Shown here: positions 1 through 10,817 of the stretch, piece by piece | How the letters are laid out: each line of letters opens with the position of its first letter | Position numbering within the stretch: the first letter of the stretch is position 1 | Position numbers and translations under genes: made by a program | The notes under the pieces: generated by a model | Seen by the model: the letters and a program-made list of their open reading frames with translations, nothing else | Databases searched by the model: none | Told to the model about the DNA's origin: nothing | Source: Isoetes taiwanensis | Lineage: Eukaryota; Streptophyta; Lycopodiopsida; Isoetales; Isoetaceae | Assembly: GCA_021234155.1 (NCBI GenBank) | Contig: JAJEKV010000157.1 | Coordinates: forward strand, 654,807-718,806 | Reading direction: 5' to 3' | Length of the DNA: 64,000 nt

Positions 1-2
1 TT

Positions 3-349
3 ACAATTCAGCAGAAAGAAGTAGAGAATGAATTCAACGTTCTCATGCTTCGTAGCCAGGAGAGGCATATCAGGTGGTTGAATAGAAGGCTGGACAGGAA
101 GGGAAGGTTATGCCCCAACAACTGCACTGAGGTGGTTATGACGGCAACGAGGTTGCTAATTCAGGCAGAAGAACACGTTGTGGTATTGGGACAGGAGCGG
201 GACATGTAAAAGAGATGGTGGACAGATTGGAGGGACGTTTGGATAGGATGATTGCTGGCTTGAGGAGAAGAGACGAAGACGAAGACGAGGACGGAGCTGA
301 CGATGATGATGAAGATAATAATGAAGAGTTCGCACTGGAGCAACAATGA
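3..349 (+). pseudogene. 3' end of an unidentified coiled-coil protein gene, frameshifted
   Basis: An open frame enters from the left edge and runs to a TAA at 207-209. Its composition (Gln/Glu/Arg-rich heptad-like text) continues in the next frame from about 209 to a TGA at 347-349, ending in an acidic tail of alternating Asp/Glu. A single-base frameshift near 207 would join the two, so I read one decayed C-terminus: helix-forming segment, then acidic tail. The family is not recognised. The gene body lies left of the window. It converges on the transposase-like gene that follows and could be a second gene of the same mobile element, but that is inference. Confidence 0.35.
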
Positions 350-432
350 GTCGTTGTATTTTGTTTTTCAATGTAACAATTTTCACAACTTTAATCAAAA
401 GTAACCTTTTTTTATTGTTATCTTGTAAAGCA

Positions 433-568
433 TCACACGACGCGAAGCCACATAAATGCAAGCAATAGCGAACTTCACTGTTCACGCCGTATGATCCAAA
501 TAAGATCACACAACGCGAAGCTACAGTTGTGTAAACAAGGTTGGAAGCAGGTACTTCACGTCGTGTGA
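433..568. repeat. Three copies of a 15-bp motif, one inverted
   Basis: TCACACGACGCGAAG occurs at 433-447, and a one-mismatch copy TCACACAACGCGAAG at 506-520. An inverted copy (CTTCACGTCGTGTGA) lies at 554-568, with one mismatch to the first. The set lies in the spacer between the two converging gene remnants. The outer pair could form a hairpin or serve as a binding site of a mobile element. No target duplication is evident. Confidence 0.5.
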
Positions 569-580
569 ACATGCTACACA

Positions 581-3226
581 TTACAAGTATAGTTTACCGA
601 TTCTTTGTCTCTTAGATCTCCACTGTTGCGATGCTAGTGGGGCCCTAGAATTTTGCCAAGCAAGTTTCCGTTTTCTCTTCAGCATTATGCCAATGGTATT
701 TACGACTTCTGGGTTGCTCCTTAAAGCGACCTTCTTGTCGTATTTAGCCATCGCCCTTCTATAAAACCACTCTGTCATTTGTCTTAGAGGGTTGGTTCCC
801 ACATTTCCACCCCCTCTTTGAGTGTTACGATGAAAGGCTATTTTAGCTTGTTTATGCGACTTCTCCATGCCTTGTGCACTCCACACTGCTAGGCTTCCAT
901 ACTTCCTAAAAAACCAAGGCGCATGAGCCCAAAAGATGTGCAAGTAGCACTCTCTCCCCATGCGTCTATGTAAGCCCTAATAAATTTGTTATTCGCTTGC
1001 ACGAACATTTCTGCATCTTCTCTTGTGAGGTCCATTCTCTGAATATATGGGAACAATTCAGACAATGCATCCCATGCTTTTTTTTTCCTCAATGCCGAAC
1101 GAACACCATTTGTGCGGTCCTGCTCTGCATCAACCAGCAATTTTCCAGATTCATAGACCTTTTCTCCCTTCCATTCAGAGCCTCTCTATGATTCTTTATG
1201 AAGCGTCGAGCTTTCACCCCTCCAATTGACACCTTACGAGGCACACTTGTTCTTCCTGCCCGTTTCTCATCGAGCTCTAATCTTACATTGCCACCATGCA
1301 AACCTGCTTCTGATAGAACATGTTCAACTCTACGAATTCCTTCCTCTCTTCTCTTCTTGTCTAAAATGTTCCACACGAATCTGCAGCTCAAAAATCATCT
1401 TGTCGATGATTCTCACAAAGTCGTGCAAATGCCATGGAACTTGGGATCTTTTTCTCCTCTATTAGGAGCATTTGCTTGGTTAAGGGACAAGGTTGAAACG
1501 GTCTTCCCAGTACTTGATTTCCTTGCATGATTGCAGTACAGACAACTTTTGCATGTTCCTTGTCCTCTACTTATGTTGTACATTGCTTTCTCAGTTTTTA
1601 AATCAGACGCCAAGTGAAAAATTACTTTGTAAGATCCATAGTGATCTACTTGCAATTTTTCCCCTCCCTCGAATCTAGATATTAGACTCGGGATGTCAGT
1701 TTGATTGAACACCCATTTCAATACCTCGTGGGTTTCTTTCTGAACTTTAAAGAGACCTAACCACTAGGTGTCATCTTCAGATTGACATGAGAACCATTCT
1801 TTACCATGCTTCTTCTCCTCGTCCGTCACCTCTACATCTTTTTATTATTCTTGTTGCTCTTTGATTTCGCATGTGCAATTGCATTCTCAATTGCTCTATT
1901 CATGATGACAACGGATACCCTCTCATACTTCTCAAACTTGGTCAGTTCTATTTCATCCAATTTTATGCAAACTTCAATCTCACCATTAGTTTCTGCAACT
2001 ATTAAGTCATAATATTTGACAAGGAATTGTAAGAGACTAACCAGGTCAACCCAAAGATTATTGCGTTCATTCATTCCAACTATATCACAACAATCCTTGC
2101 CATTCTTATCTTTTATGACTATGGCAGGACCAGCACATTCGACATGGTGCATCTCTCCTAATATGGCATACACCATGTTTGTCCTAGTAACCCTTGTATT
2201 CTCAACAATTTGTGGACGTGGAGCGAATACTTTTTTTGTGCCCATTCTTTTCAACGCTTCGTGGAATGGCTTGAATAGAGAACGGTAACCAAGCCTACTG
2301 ATGCCTACATCGTCACAAACAGTCTGTACATCTGTCGCTTCTAGCTTCTTGTAGATCTCTCCTAGTACCATTTCCAATACCATCTTCTTGAGAGAAGAGT
2401 TGTAGGGCTGACAAATCATGTCCACTATCTCCCTGTTTGTCGCTAGGTTCTTCACTATGTAACCAAGATTGCTTCTAGTTTTCCCAGATCTTGATTGGCC
2501 TTTGCTAGTGTTGTAAACGGACCTTGTGGCCGTGACCCTGCATCTGAATGCACCTGATCCAAACTTCAATTCCTCTATCGGTCGAAAGTGCTTCTTCCTT
2601 TCTCGCAAGCCAAGGGGTGTTTTCTTCAAATTCTTTAACCTACATTAAAGCCCAAAGTTTGCTCTTTCGAGCTCTTGGATCTTTTCTTGCAGCTGCCCTA
2701 TCACCAATTTTGACTTGTCCACTTCATATCTCAAAGACGTTTCCCTCCCCAAGCCGTCATTCCTTTCCTTCATTACAGTGGAGTAATGAAGCGAGAGAAA
2801 AAAGAGCTGCTGGTTTAAGTTATAATTCTCTTGTGACAATCGGAAGCAGCTCATCTCAAGGAACTGTATTCGATTCCGAATGCCTTCATCCTCTCTCAAT
2901 CTCTCACAATATCCCAGGAGGCCAGAGTTACCGTCACCACAAAATCGGACTAAACTTGAAACGTCCCGAAATGACGGTTTCTTGCCACTCAACGGATCCA
3001 ATGGATATAAACTGCCATCCGCCCAGATGACGACACTTTTTGAGCCTGCAAGACGCAACACGTTGAGGTCTAAGTTCTTATTTTTTAGACCTCCTTTTTT
3101 GCGATTGAAGACTGGAGCATATTCGTGAGTCAGTTGGATCCTTATCCACACATCATTTGGAGCTTCCATACTGCGTGGATCGCACGGCGCGAAATGAAGG
3201 TGTACAATTTGTATGCCCCAGCCCAA
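581..3226 (-). pseudogene. Decayed transposase-like gene of an unassigned family
   Basis: Several consecutive minus-strand open segments read as one protein broken by lesions: 3226-2645 and 2629-1832 share a frame and are separated by one TAA; 1721-1413, 1391-1089, 1140-889 and 961-581 follow after frameshifts and stops. The N-terminal part ends in a coiled coil. The middle contains an Asp-rich segment and the text CKSCLYCNHAR, a CxxCxxC cluster after a DLK motif. The C-terminal part contains a His/Trp-rich block (YLHIFWAHAPWFFRKYG) followed by GMEKSH. This organisation (Asp block, Cys cluster, terminal His/Trp/Glu block) resembles large transposases that keep a Cys cluster inside the nuclease fold. 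I cannot name the superfamily, and the catalytic residues are not assigned. It is certainly not functional as it stands. Confidence 0.45.
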
Positions 3227-3343
3227 TTCGTTTCGTGTGAGCCGAACGTCCGTACTAACCTCGTTTTTGAAATTTGCGCAATGTGCATATGGAAATCGAA
3301 AAGTCCATTCTCCTACAATCCATGCTTTTATACATTAAGCAAA

Positions 3344-3511
3344 TTCAAATTTTGAATTGTAGGGGGCGGGAAGCCTGTATTGGGATGAAGTAAAGATCCC
3401 AGTTTACGAACTTTTAAGGCGCAGTCGCAGCGCCTCGAAATGAAAGTCTGATACAAAGTTTCAACCTACACATTCAAATTTTGAAATGTAGAAGGCGGGA
3501 AGCTTGTATGG
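3344..3511. repeat. Direct repeat about 127 bp apart
   Basis: A roughly 41-bp segment beginning ATTCAAATTTTGAATTGTAG (3344 onward) recurs at 3471 onward as ATTCAAATTTTGAAATGTAG, each followed by a GGCGGGAAGC core. The two copies suggest an old local tandem duplication just left of the large inverted repeat. No gene is seen here. Confidence 0.6.
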
Positions 3512-3741
3512 CCATGGCCTCTAAATGGAAATAGCACAAGACAAGAATCGGTGACACCATCATGTCGAAACTAAATATTCTTTAAACATCAATGTCAATG
3601 ATACGACAGCAATCATGACTACAATTTTAAATTTGAGGGCAAATCTAATGGTTCGAAATAGAATGTTCCTGTCTGAAACTGTCTTGGTCGAAACAGAAAA
3701 ACAGAGACCAGAAAAAAACAGGGCATCTTTCTGGCGTAGGT

Positions 3742-5067
3742 ATGGCGGCCTCCGGCTACGGCGACTCCAAAATGGCGAGGTGGGGCTATCGCAATGGCAG
3801 CGAGGAAGATGAGAGCATGAGCTCTGGCAGCTCAGGATGGCATTATAGTTTGGGGGAAGCATCCTCGGAGGAAGAAGGGTTAGCAGAGGGAGCCGAGTGC
3901 TCAAAGAAAATAGCCGTGGAAGATGATGAACAGATTGAGAATGATAGTGAGGAAGATGCATCTCCAGAAGAAGTTCTGTTGCAAATGAAAGCCAAGGCGA
4001 AAGAAAAACAGTCGGGACAGCCAAATGCTTTGCAAGCTCAGTCTTTGAGAGAGATCAAGAAGCTTAAAAGAACAGATAGGGGAAGCCCACCGCGTGGAGT
4101 ACCTCAGGATGCCAAAGTTGTTGCTGCTTACTCAGAGGAGGATTCCGAGATCGATGAAGCGGTTTGGGAACGCAGGTATTACTACAGCAATAAAAAAAAT
4201 AGGCATGTTTGTTTATTTCAAGGTTGTGTGTGGTCTTCTATTAAAAAGCAAAGGCTGCAAGATCACTTGGCAAAGGAGCACGGATTGGATGTGGTTGTGC
4301 AGGGTGCTCCAAAGGGCAGAAGGAGGTTGGCTGTCACGAAGCAGAAAAGAAGGGAGGGGCGAGATTTTTTCGAGTATGCTTTGAGGCGAGCCCTTGATCC
4401 AGAGTATAAGTACAAGGTAAATCTGGCCAGGTTTTTGAAGAGATGCAAAGAGCTAGCTCTGGGTGCTGGCCGGGCTATGCTCGAGAATATTGAAGATGGG
4501 GAGGACAAAGAGAACACTTTGGAGTCTTATGCTGAGAGATATGTAGCTCGGAGGAGGATGGAATGGGAGGCAATGAAAGAGCAAAAAATAGCTCAGTATG
4601 AGAGGTATATAGCACAGAATTACGGTCTGGATTCTGTGGACCGAAAGGAGTGGGCGGAGCGTGAGGCTTATGGGAACTTGGAGACATGCAAGGAGGGTCT
4701 GCAGACACGGCTTCTTTATTGTGGCAGGTTTGAGGGTAGCTCAAGTGTCCTGAAATCTCCATCCACACCAGTTACCTTGCTAACGAAATCCATAGTTGCT
4801 AGGTTGAATTTCAAAGCTCCTCAGAAACCAAGACTAAGGATTGGGACCGGAACTTCTTTAGGTACCCAATTGAGTGCTGTTGCAGCTTCTCCCATGCACC
4901 AGATGTCTACTTACTTGGATGTGGTAGATGATGGGGAGGCAGATTTCATCCAGTCCAGGATCCATTGTTCTCTTGATCACATTTGCCTCCCCATCATCTA
5001 CCACATCCAAGTAAGTAGACATTTGGTGCACGGGAGAAGCTGCAGCAGCACTCAATTGGGTACCTAA
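3742..5067 (+). CDS. Lysine/glutamate-rich protein with one C2H2-like zinc finger (left arm of inverted repeat)
   Basis: A 441-residue open frame begins with ATG at 3742. Residues 1-80 are Ser/Glu-rich and acidic. Residues 82-115 are Lys-rich. A zinc-finger-like motif CLFQGC-x12-H-LAKE-H gives C157, C162, H175, H180. From about 190 to 330 the protein is highly charged and probably helical (a RRMEWEAMKEQKIAQYERY-type segment). Only the first roughly 401 residues lie in the arm; the last 40 come from the loop and antisense of the opposite arm, so the true C-terminus is probably lost. No intron is visible, which fits a retrocopy or a captured cDNA-like segment. It may be nuclear and nucleic-acid binding, judged only from the finger and charge. 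The family is not recognised. Confidence 0.55.
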   Translation: MAASGYGDSKMARWGYRNGSEEDESMSSGSSGWHYSLGEASSEEEGLAEGAECSKKIAVEDDEQIENDSEEDASPEEVLLQMKAKAKEKQSGQPNALQAQSLREIKKLKRTDRGSPPRGVPQDAKVVAAYSEEDSEIDEAVWERRYYYSNKKNRHVCLFQGCVWSSIKKQRLQDHLAKEHGLDVVVQGAPKGRRRLAVTKQKRREGRDFFEYALRRALDPEYKYKVNLARFLKRCKELALGAGRAMLENIEDGEDKENTLESYAERYVARRRMEWEAMKEQKIAQYERYIAQNYGLDSVDRKEWAEREAYGNLETCKEGLQTRLLYCGRFEGSSSVLKSPSTPVTLLTKSIVARLNFKAPQKPRLRIGTGTSLGTQLSAVAASPMHQMSTYLDVVDDGEADFIQSRIHCSLDHICLPIIYHIQVSRHLVHGRSCSSTQLGT

Positions 5068-6170
5068 AGAAGTTTTGGCCCCAATCCTCAGCCTTGGTTT
5101 CTGAGGAGCTTTGAAATTCAACCCAGCAACTATAGATTTCATTAGCAAGGTAACTGGTGTGGATGGAAATTTCGGGACACTCCCTCAAACCCCCCACAAT
5201 AAAGAAGCCGTGTCTGCAGACCCTCCTTGCATGTCTCCAAGTTCCCATAAGCCTCACGGTCAGCCCACTCCTTTCGGTCCACAGAATCCAGACCGTAATT
5301 CTGTGCTATATACCTCTCATACTGAGCTATTTTTTGCTCTTTCATTGCCTCCCATTCCATCCTCCTCCGAGCTACATATCTCTCAGCATAAGACTCCAAA
5401 GTGTTCTCTTTGTCCTCCCCATCTTCAATATTCTTGAGCATAGCCCGGCCAGCACCCAGAGCTAGCTCTTTGCATCTCTTCAAAAACCTGCCCAGATTTA
5501 CCGGGTACTTATACTCTGGATCAAGGGCTTGCCTCAAAGCATACTCGGAAAAATCTCGCCCCTCCCTTCTTTTCTGCTTAGTGACAGCCAATCTCTTCTG
5601 CCCTTTGGAGCACCCTGCACAACCACCTCCAATCCGTGCTCCTTTGCCAAGTGATCTTGCAGCCTTTGCTTTTTAACAGAAGACCACACAACCTTGAAAT
5701 AAACAAACATGCCTATTTTTTTTATTGCTGTAGTAATACCTACGTTCCCAAGCCGCTTCATCGATCTCAGAATCCTCCTCTGAGTAAGCAGTAACAACTT
5801 TGGCATCCTGAGGTACTCCACACGGTGGGCTTCCCCTATCTATTCTTTTTAGCTTCTTGATTCTCAAAGACTGAGCTTGCAAAGCATTTGGCTGTCCCGA
5901 CTGTTTTTCTTTCGCCTTGGCTTTCATTTGCAACAGAACATCTTCTGGAGATGCATCTTCCTCACGATCATTCTCAATCTGTTCATCATCTTCCACGGCC
6001 ATTTTCTTTGAGCACTCGGCTCCCTCGGCTAACCCTTCTTCCTCCGAGAATGCTTCCCCCAAACTATAATGCCATCCTGAGCTCCCAGAGCTCGTGCTCT
6101 CATCTTCCTCGCTGCCATTGCGATAGCCCCACCTCGCCATTTTAGAGTCGCCGGAGCCGGAGGCCGCCAT
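4980..6170 (-). pseudogene. Frameshifted twin of the zinc-finger gene (right arm)
   Basis: The minus strand starts with ATG at 6170 and repeats the left-arm protein closely to about 5673, where a small deletion within the zinc-finger coding region shifts the frame right after the second Cys. The text continues in a second frame (5821-5534) and then a third (5591-5142), and finally 5148-4858, which crosses the palindrome centre. A codon loss also removes one Glu in the Lys-rich part. Because the loop is short, the antisense tail appended to both arms is almost the same. The left arm keeps one frame and this one does not, so any protein would come from the left arm. Confidence 0.8.
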
Positions 6171-6409
6171 ACCTGCGCCAGGAAGATGCCGTGTTTTTTT
6201 CTGCTCTTTGTTTTTCTGTTTCGACCAAGACAGTTTCAGACAGGAACATTCTATTTCGAACCATTAGATTTTCAAATTTAAAATTGTAGCCATGATTGCT
6301 GTCGTACCATTGACATTGATGTTTAAAGAATATTTAGTTTCGATCCACTTCAAGTGCAGTTAAAACTATTCCCCTGCCAACAAATTTACCCATGCTTACA
6401 GCTAGAAAC

Positions 6410-7055
6410 TCCCAGCCAGAAACACCATAATATTGGCTAGAAACAGCTTACCCTTAGTCAATACATTATTAAATCATCATTTCTATTTGAGATTTGAAAG
6501 TTACAATTCAATGCTTTGGCCAGAAATTCAATGTGGAGATTACAAACCAATGCTTTGGCCAGAAACAACATGTTTATGGCCAGAAATAGCAATGCTTTGG
6601 CCAGAAACACCATGCTTGTGGCCAGAAACACCATGGCTGTGGCCAGAAACACCGTGCTTGTGGCCAAAAACACCAATGTTTGGCCAGAAAAACCACGGTT
6701 CTGGCCAGAAACACCACGGTTCTGGCCAGAAACACCATGTCCTTGGCCAGAAACACCATTGCTCTGGCCAGAAACACCACTGCTCTGGCCAGAAACACCA
6801 TGCATGTGGCCAGAAACAACAATGCTCTGGTCAGAAACACCATTCTTGTGGCCAAAAACACCAATGCTTTGGCCAGAAACACCATGCTTGTGGCCAGAAA
6901 CACCTTGCCTTTGGCCAGAAACACCATGCTTATGGCCAGAAACACCACTGCTCTGGCCAGAAACACCATGCTTATGGCCAGAAACACCATGACCTTGGCC
7001 AGAAACACCAAGGCCTGGCCAAAAACACCATGTCCTTGGCCAGAAACATATGTAT
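6410..7055. repeat. 21-bp minisatellite (TGGCCAGAAACACCATGCT core)
   Basis: About 25 imperfect units of 21 bp, each built on TGGCCAGAAACACCATGCT plus two variable bases, run without interruption from about 6553 to 7050, with degenerate units from 6410. As 21 is a multiple of three, several frames on both strands stay open and read as heptapeptide repeats (for example ARNTMLV or WPETPCL). These long frames are a by-product of the period and not evidence of a gene. Isolated units reappear at 7335-7440. Confidence 0.93.
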
Positions 7056-8644
7056 GAGTTGCACTATTAAGATTTCTATTTAATAATGAGTTGCATTCAC
7101 ATGTTCAAAGTTGCAATTCAATGTTTTAGATATTGTGTTCCAACGTTCTTAACATTATTAAGTTATCATTTCCAATTGAGATCTTGTGGGTTGCAACTCA
7201 ATGTTTTAGATATTATGTTCCAATTACATGTCTCAAGATGTTGTGAGATGCAACTCCATGTTGGATTGCAAATTTGTATTCACAATACTTATCTACACTA
7301 TGTCAATGGGATGCCTCTATAACATTTGTATCCTATGGCCAAAAAGACCGAGCCCAGGCCCAGAAACACCCATGGCCAGAAATACCAGGCTATTGGCCTG
7401 AAACACCTACCACATTGGCATGGCTAGAAACACCATACCCACACTACCGGATTTCCTCACGCCTGTCGGAATGCAATCCCGTTTGAATTTGGCGGGCATG
7501 ACCCTAGATTTAATGCACCTGGCAACCTCAAACGAACCTGCCACAGGTACAATGCTGTCGGGTCCGAGAACAGCGCGGTTCAACCGCGCAGTTCAAGATG
7601 CCGGGGATGCATGGATCCTCGGGCATCCTGGCATCGATGCATCCATGAATCAGCGGATGTGCATGCATTGGCTGCTCCTACCGGAGGTAATTTGTCCAGA
7701 AACACCGGATCCCGGACTCCATATACGGACGCCCCAGATTTCTCAGCCATGCAAGCTGCCTTAGCATGAACTCTGGCGCCACAAACCAGGCATGGAGGTG
7801 GTAGAGAAAGTGGAATGAGAGGAATGTTTAAAAAGATCCCTCAAACTTAATGAAATCTGGGAGGGCCTTAAAGAGATCTATGGATGTACACATTCTTGGT
7901 ACGTCATCCATCCTATTATCAAAGCTTACAAACTCTCCAACCAAGGCAGCAAGGCTCTTAAGGGATTTTTTTAGAGCAGTATTTCAGATGTAGACCTTTA
8001 AGGGAAACCCAGGTTGGGTAGAACAAGGCATCAAGCTCCTTGGAAGAAAATCCAGGTTGCCTTTTTTGGACAAAAAGCTGTCCGTGCTCGTAAGAGATTA
8101 TGGCTTTTCTGAACCTTTGGAGGCACACCGGCTTTGCAGATCCTTTCCAACATCCTTATGATCTCACCCAGCTTGGGAGATCCACGAAGAAACTTGTCAA
8201 TCAGATCATGTGATTGTAGGAAACAGATTCTATTAGCAACCTCTTGAGTATGTAATGATATTCCCCAAAAGGGGGAGCATCTTCTAAAGAGGCATCCTCT
8301 TGGTTACCACCAGCAGCTTCAGTATAAAACTTATGCTCCATTTTTAGTAGATCTCAACTTAGTAGGCCTCTTCAAGCCAAGAGCAGTGAGAAATCAAAGT
8401 TTGTCGAGGCAGAGCACTAATGGATCTCCCTTGCAAGAAGTCATACCACTCACCTTGTACTGTCTGGGTCACCCAGAACCTGAAGCCCTCCCACACAGTG
8501 AAACTGATCTTGAAAAAACAAGCAGTACCAGAGGTCTTCTACATCTCTACAAAGCCAACCCCACCAGATGCGGGAGGAATTGACTAGAATAACCATCTCA
8601 TAATGATGACAGGGAAGTTGATTGGCAGAGGATTGCTCAGAGGA
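7056..8644. other. Unassigned sequence with scattered minisatellite units
   Basis: 7086-7320 is AT-rich with no recognisable gene. 7335-7440 holds four or five degenerate GGCCAGAAACACC units, a dispersed edge of the minisatellite. 7490-7760 is GC-richer and includes the short hairpin GCGCGGTTCAACCGCGC near 7574. 7780-8600 has open but unrecognised segments on both strands. I find no RNA gene here. Confidence 0.4.
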
Positions 8645-10158
8645 TTTTATATGCTATACATCAAATACATGACACTTCGCCATGAATACTTAATGGTGTA
8701 CTAATTATTCACGTTATTAATTAACAAGGCAAAGTTAGCTATGTTAGAATTAAATATTAAATAAAAAACCAAGTATGCCAAATTATTAATAATTAGTTAT
8801 TAACTATGTTAATTAATATTGATAATTTAGTTTAAGGGGTGCCACCTGGCCCAAATTGATTGGGCAAGGTAGAGATGCTAACTTTGGGATTAGGGCCCCA
8901 ATTCGAATTGGAGAGGGAGGAGGAGCGTATTCAACCAGCAGAGCATGGAGGACCTGAGAGATGAGAGATCTAGCTCAGATACTGATTAGTAGGCTTAGTG
9001 AGTTTGAGATTCTAGGTAGAGATTAACTCCTCAGATACTGGTTAGTAGGCTTAGTGTGTTTGAGATTCTAGGTAGAGATTAACTCTTGGTTGTTTGGATG
9101 GATGATTAATCTCTTATTGATGTTCTATTTGAAGTTATTGAATGGATTTATGAATTATAGTATTCTTCTGCTGCATTTCTTGTGCTTATGAGATTAGGGG
9201 GGTAGAGACCTAAAGGCTATGTAGAAGTAGAGATGCTCCTAGCTAGAATCCCTTAAATCCCATTAAATACAGCACGTGCACAAGAGCCCACTTGGCTGTG
9301 GATGCTATGCCAAGAATGAGCACCATATAACGGGTACAATGGTGAAGTGAATGTGGGGCCTTCTTGAGCATGGCTACTGGGGCCTCAATAATGTGTTAGG
9401 CTTATAGTCGGTCACTGCATGTGGGCCGGGTATGGGTCTGACACCTCTTGGGTCACAGGATATGTGCCTATAGGGACGCCCTGGGCTTGCTAGGTACGAT
9501 GAGCCGAATATAGATTTAGGGCCGTGGTGCCACATATCCTCTAGCCACCCATGGAACCATTATGCTCTGGGTGGGGATTCATCCCTGACCTGCCTCATCG
9601 GACTGGGGAGATGCAATTTGGAGTAGTATCATAGGGTGAGTCTAAGGAATTACGTCTCCGGAAGGACACATTCACGCCATAGCATATTCCAGCCTATCTG
9701 CAAAGTGTGCATAGGAGGGGCGGATGGAGTGGATTACCCTAGCCATTGTTCTATGTCAGTCAATGCAATTGTCATGATTTCGTCTGTTGTTATTCGGAGG
9801 CCCGGTTGTCATCTGATCCCCTTGGAGTCTGAGCCTGGACTAGAACCTTCATTTTTGATGCATTGTTGTACGTGTATAGTTATTATATGATATTGTCTTG
9901 ATGATGGATGGACCACTCTTCGCGGTGGCGTTATTATTATATATATTTTTACTAGGTGCTAACATGTATGTACGCTTCTGCTATATAGATAAAAGGCATG
10001 GGACAAATGATACCTCTGTGTCCTTCACCCAAACACTTGCCCATCATAAGTGGTCCGAGCCAGACGGAGGGCCTTTCTGTGGTGAAGGAGTCGCCATGGG
10101 AGGGGAATTTCTCGTATTTATATGATGGGAGCATCGTATAGGTTCGAGGAGCGTCACA
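8645..10158 (+). mobile_element. 5'-degenerate solo LTR of a Ty3/gypsy family
   Basis: From about 8645 this matches, in order, the landmarks of the LTRs at 26874 and 30486: the CCACCTGGCCCAAATTGATT block (8841 on), the GTCGGTCACTG block (9410 on), the CTGACCTGCCTCATCGGA block (9585 on), the GTGCTAACATGTATGTACG block (9956 on) and the end GCGTCACA (10151-10158). The TGTGACG start is not recognisable, so the 5' end has decayed or been lost. No internal retroviral-like coding sequence abuts it, hence solo or truncated. A 62-bp segment around 9020 repeats one at 8960 as a tandem duplication. Confidence 0.8.
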
Positions 10159-10817
10159 TTGTCTCTACCCCACAAAAAAGATTGTGCATACTCCTACTTT
10201 TAACAAGGATGCTAGGACCTAATTACAGAAGATCTCCTCAGATAACAAAGTTTAAAATGAAACGCACTTATTTGCTGCAAACGCACTTCAAAAGGAATCT
10301 TTGAAAGATTCCCTAAAATTCCCTTAAAAAAGTCCATTTTTAAGTTTTTTTTGTGACAGGTGTGACAATTTAAGTAATTTAGGTACCATTTTTGAGGGGT
10401 TGATTGAACATAACTTTCATGCAAAAATTCTAAATAGCAATTTTCATCCTCCTAAACTAGAATAAAAAATAGTTACTTTTATAAAGTGTAGCAAAAAAGG
10501 GGCAATAAAAAAAATAGCAAGGGTAGTAGAGTGACAAAGAAGTGATATATTCAAGGTTGTGAAAATTGTACAAAATTATGAAGAAAATTGTCAAAAATAT
10601 AGGACATTTTGACATTGCCTCATCGAAGCAAACATTTTCACATGAAAGTATGCCTCATTGAACAAACTTACACTTTGAAGTGCAAGTTGGAGTCAAGACG
10701 CCGCTTCGCTCTTCATCTTATATACTTGCTCTTATTTGCTCATCCGTCTTGCTATAGACCGATGTATACCGCGATGACAATGCGTGGACATAACGTCTTC
10801 AAAATAAATTTCTAGAT

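Larger units (their letters stand above)
3564..6344. repeat. Large inverted repeat, arms about 1.38 kb, 34-bp spacer
   Basis: The left arm (about 3566-4945) and right arm (about 4980-6343) are reverse complements with scattered mismatches and small indels. At the centre, 4906-4945 pairs with 4980-5019. At the outer ends GTCGAAACTAAATATTC (from 3564) pairs with the text ending TATTTAGTTTCGA at 6343. The arms include a complete gene start (3742 on plus, 6170 on minus) and about 180 bp of upstream sequence. Transcription through the centre would give a very long hairpin. The arms have diverged by several substitutions and at least three frameshifting indels, so the duplication is not recent. I see no target-site duplication at the outer ends. 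Confidence 0.93.

Noticed and set aside
156-581. 141-codon minus-strand open frame
   Set aside because: It overlaps the plus-strand coding remnant and the repeat-containing spacer and has no recognisable domain; treated as chance.
3564-6344. Inverted repeat as a terminal-inverted-repeat transposon with giant ends
   Set aside because: No target duplication is seen at the outer ends and the arms carry a gene start rather than transposon termini; an inverted duplication explains it better.
6410-7055. CRISPR-like array
   Set aside because: Units are contiguous with no unique spacers, and the genome is a plant.
6433-7083. Long frames in both directions reading as heptapeptide repeat proteins
   Set aside because: They follow from the 21-bp period of the minisatellite; several frames are open at once and there is no start or flank expected of a gene.
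9898-10125. Small plus-strand protein gene with hydrophobic start
   Set aside because: The sequence is the 3' part of a gypsy LTR; counterparts in other LTRs are not open in this frame.
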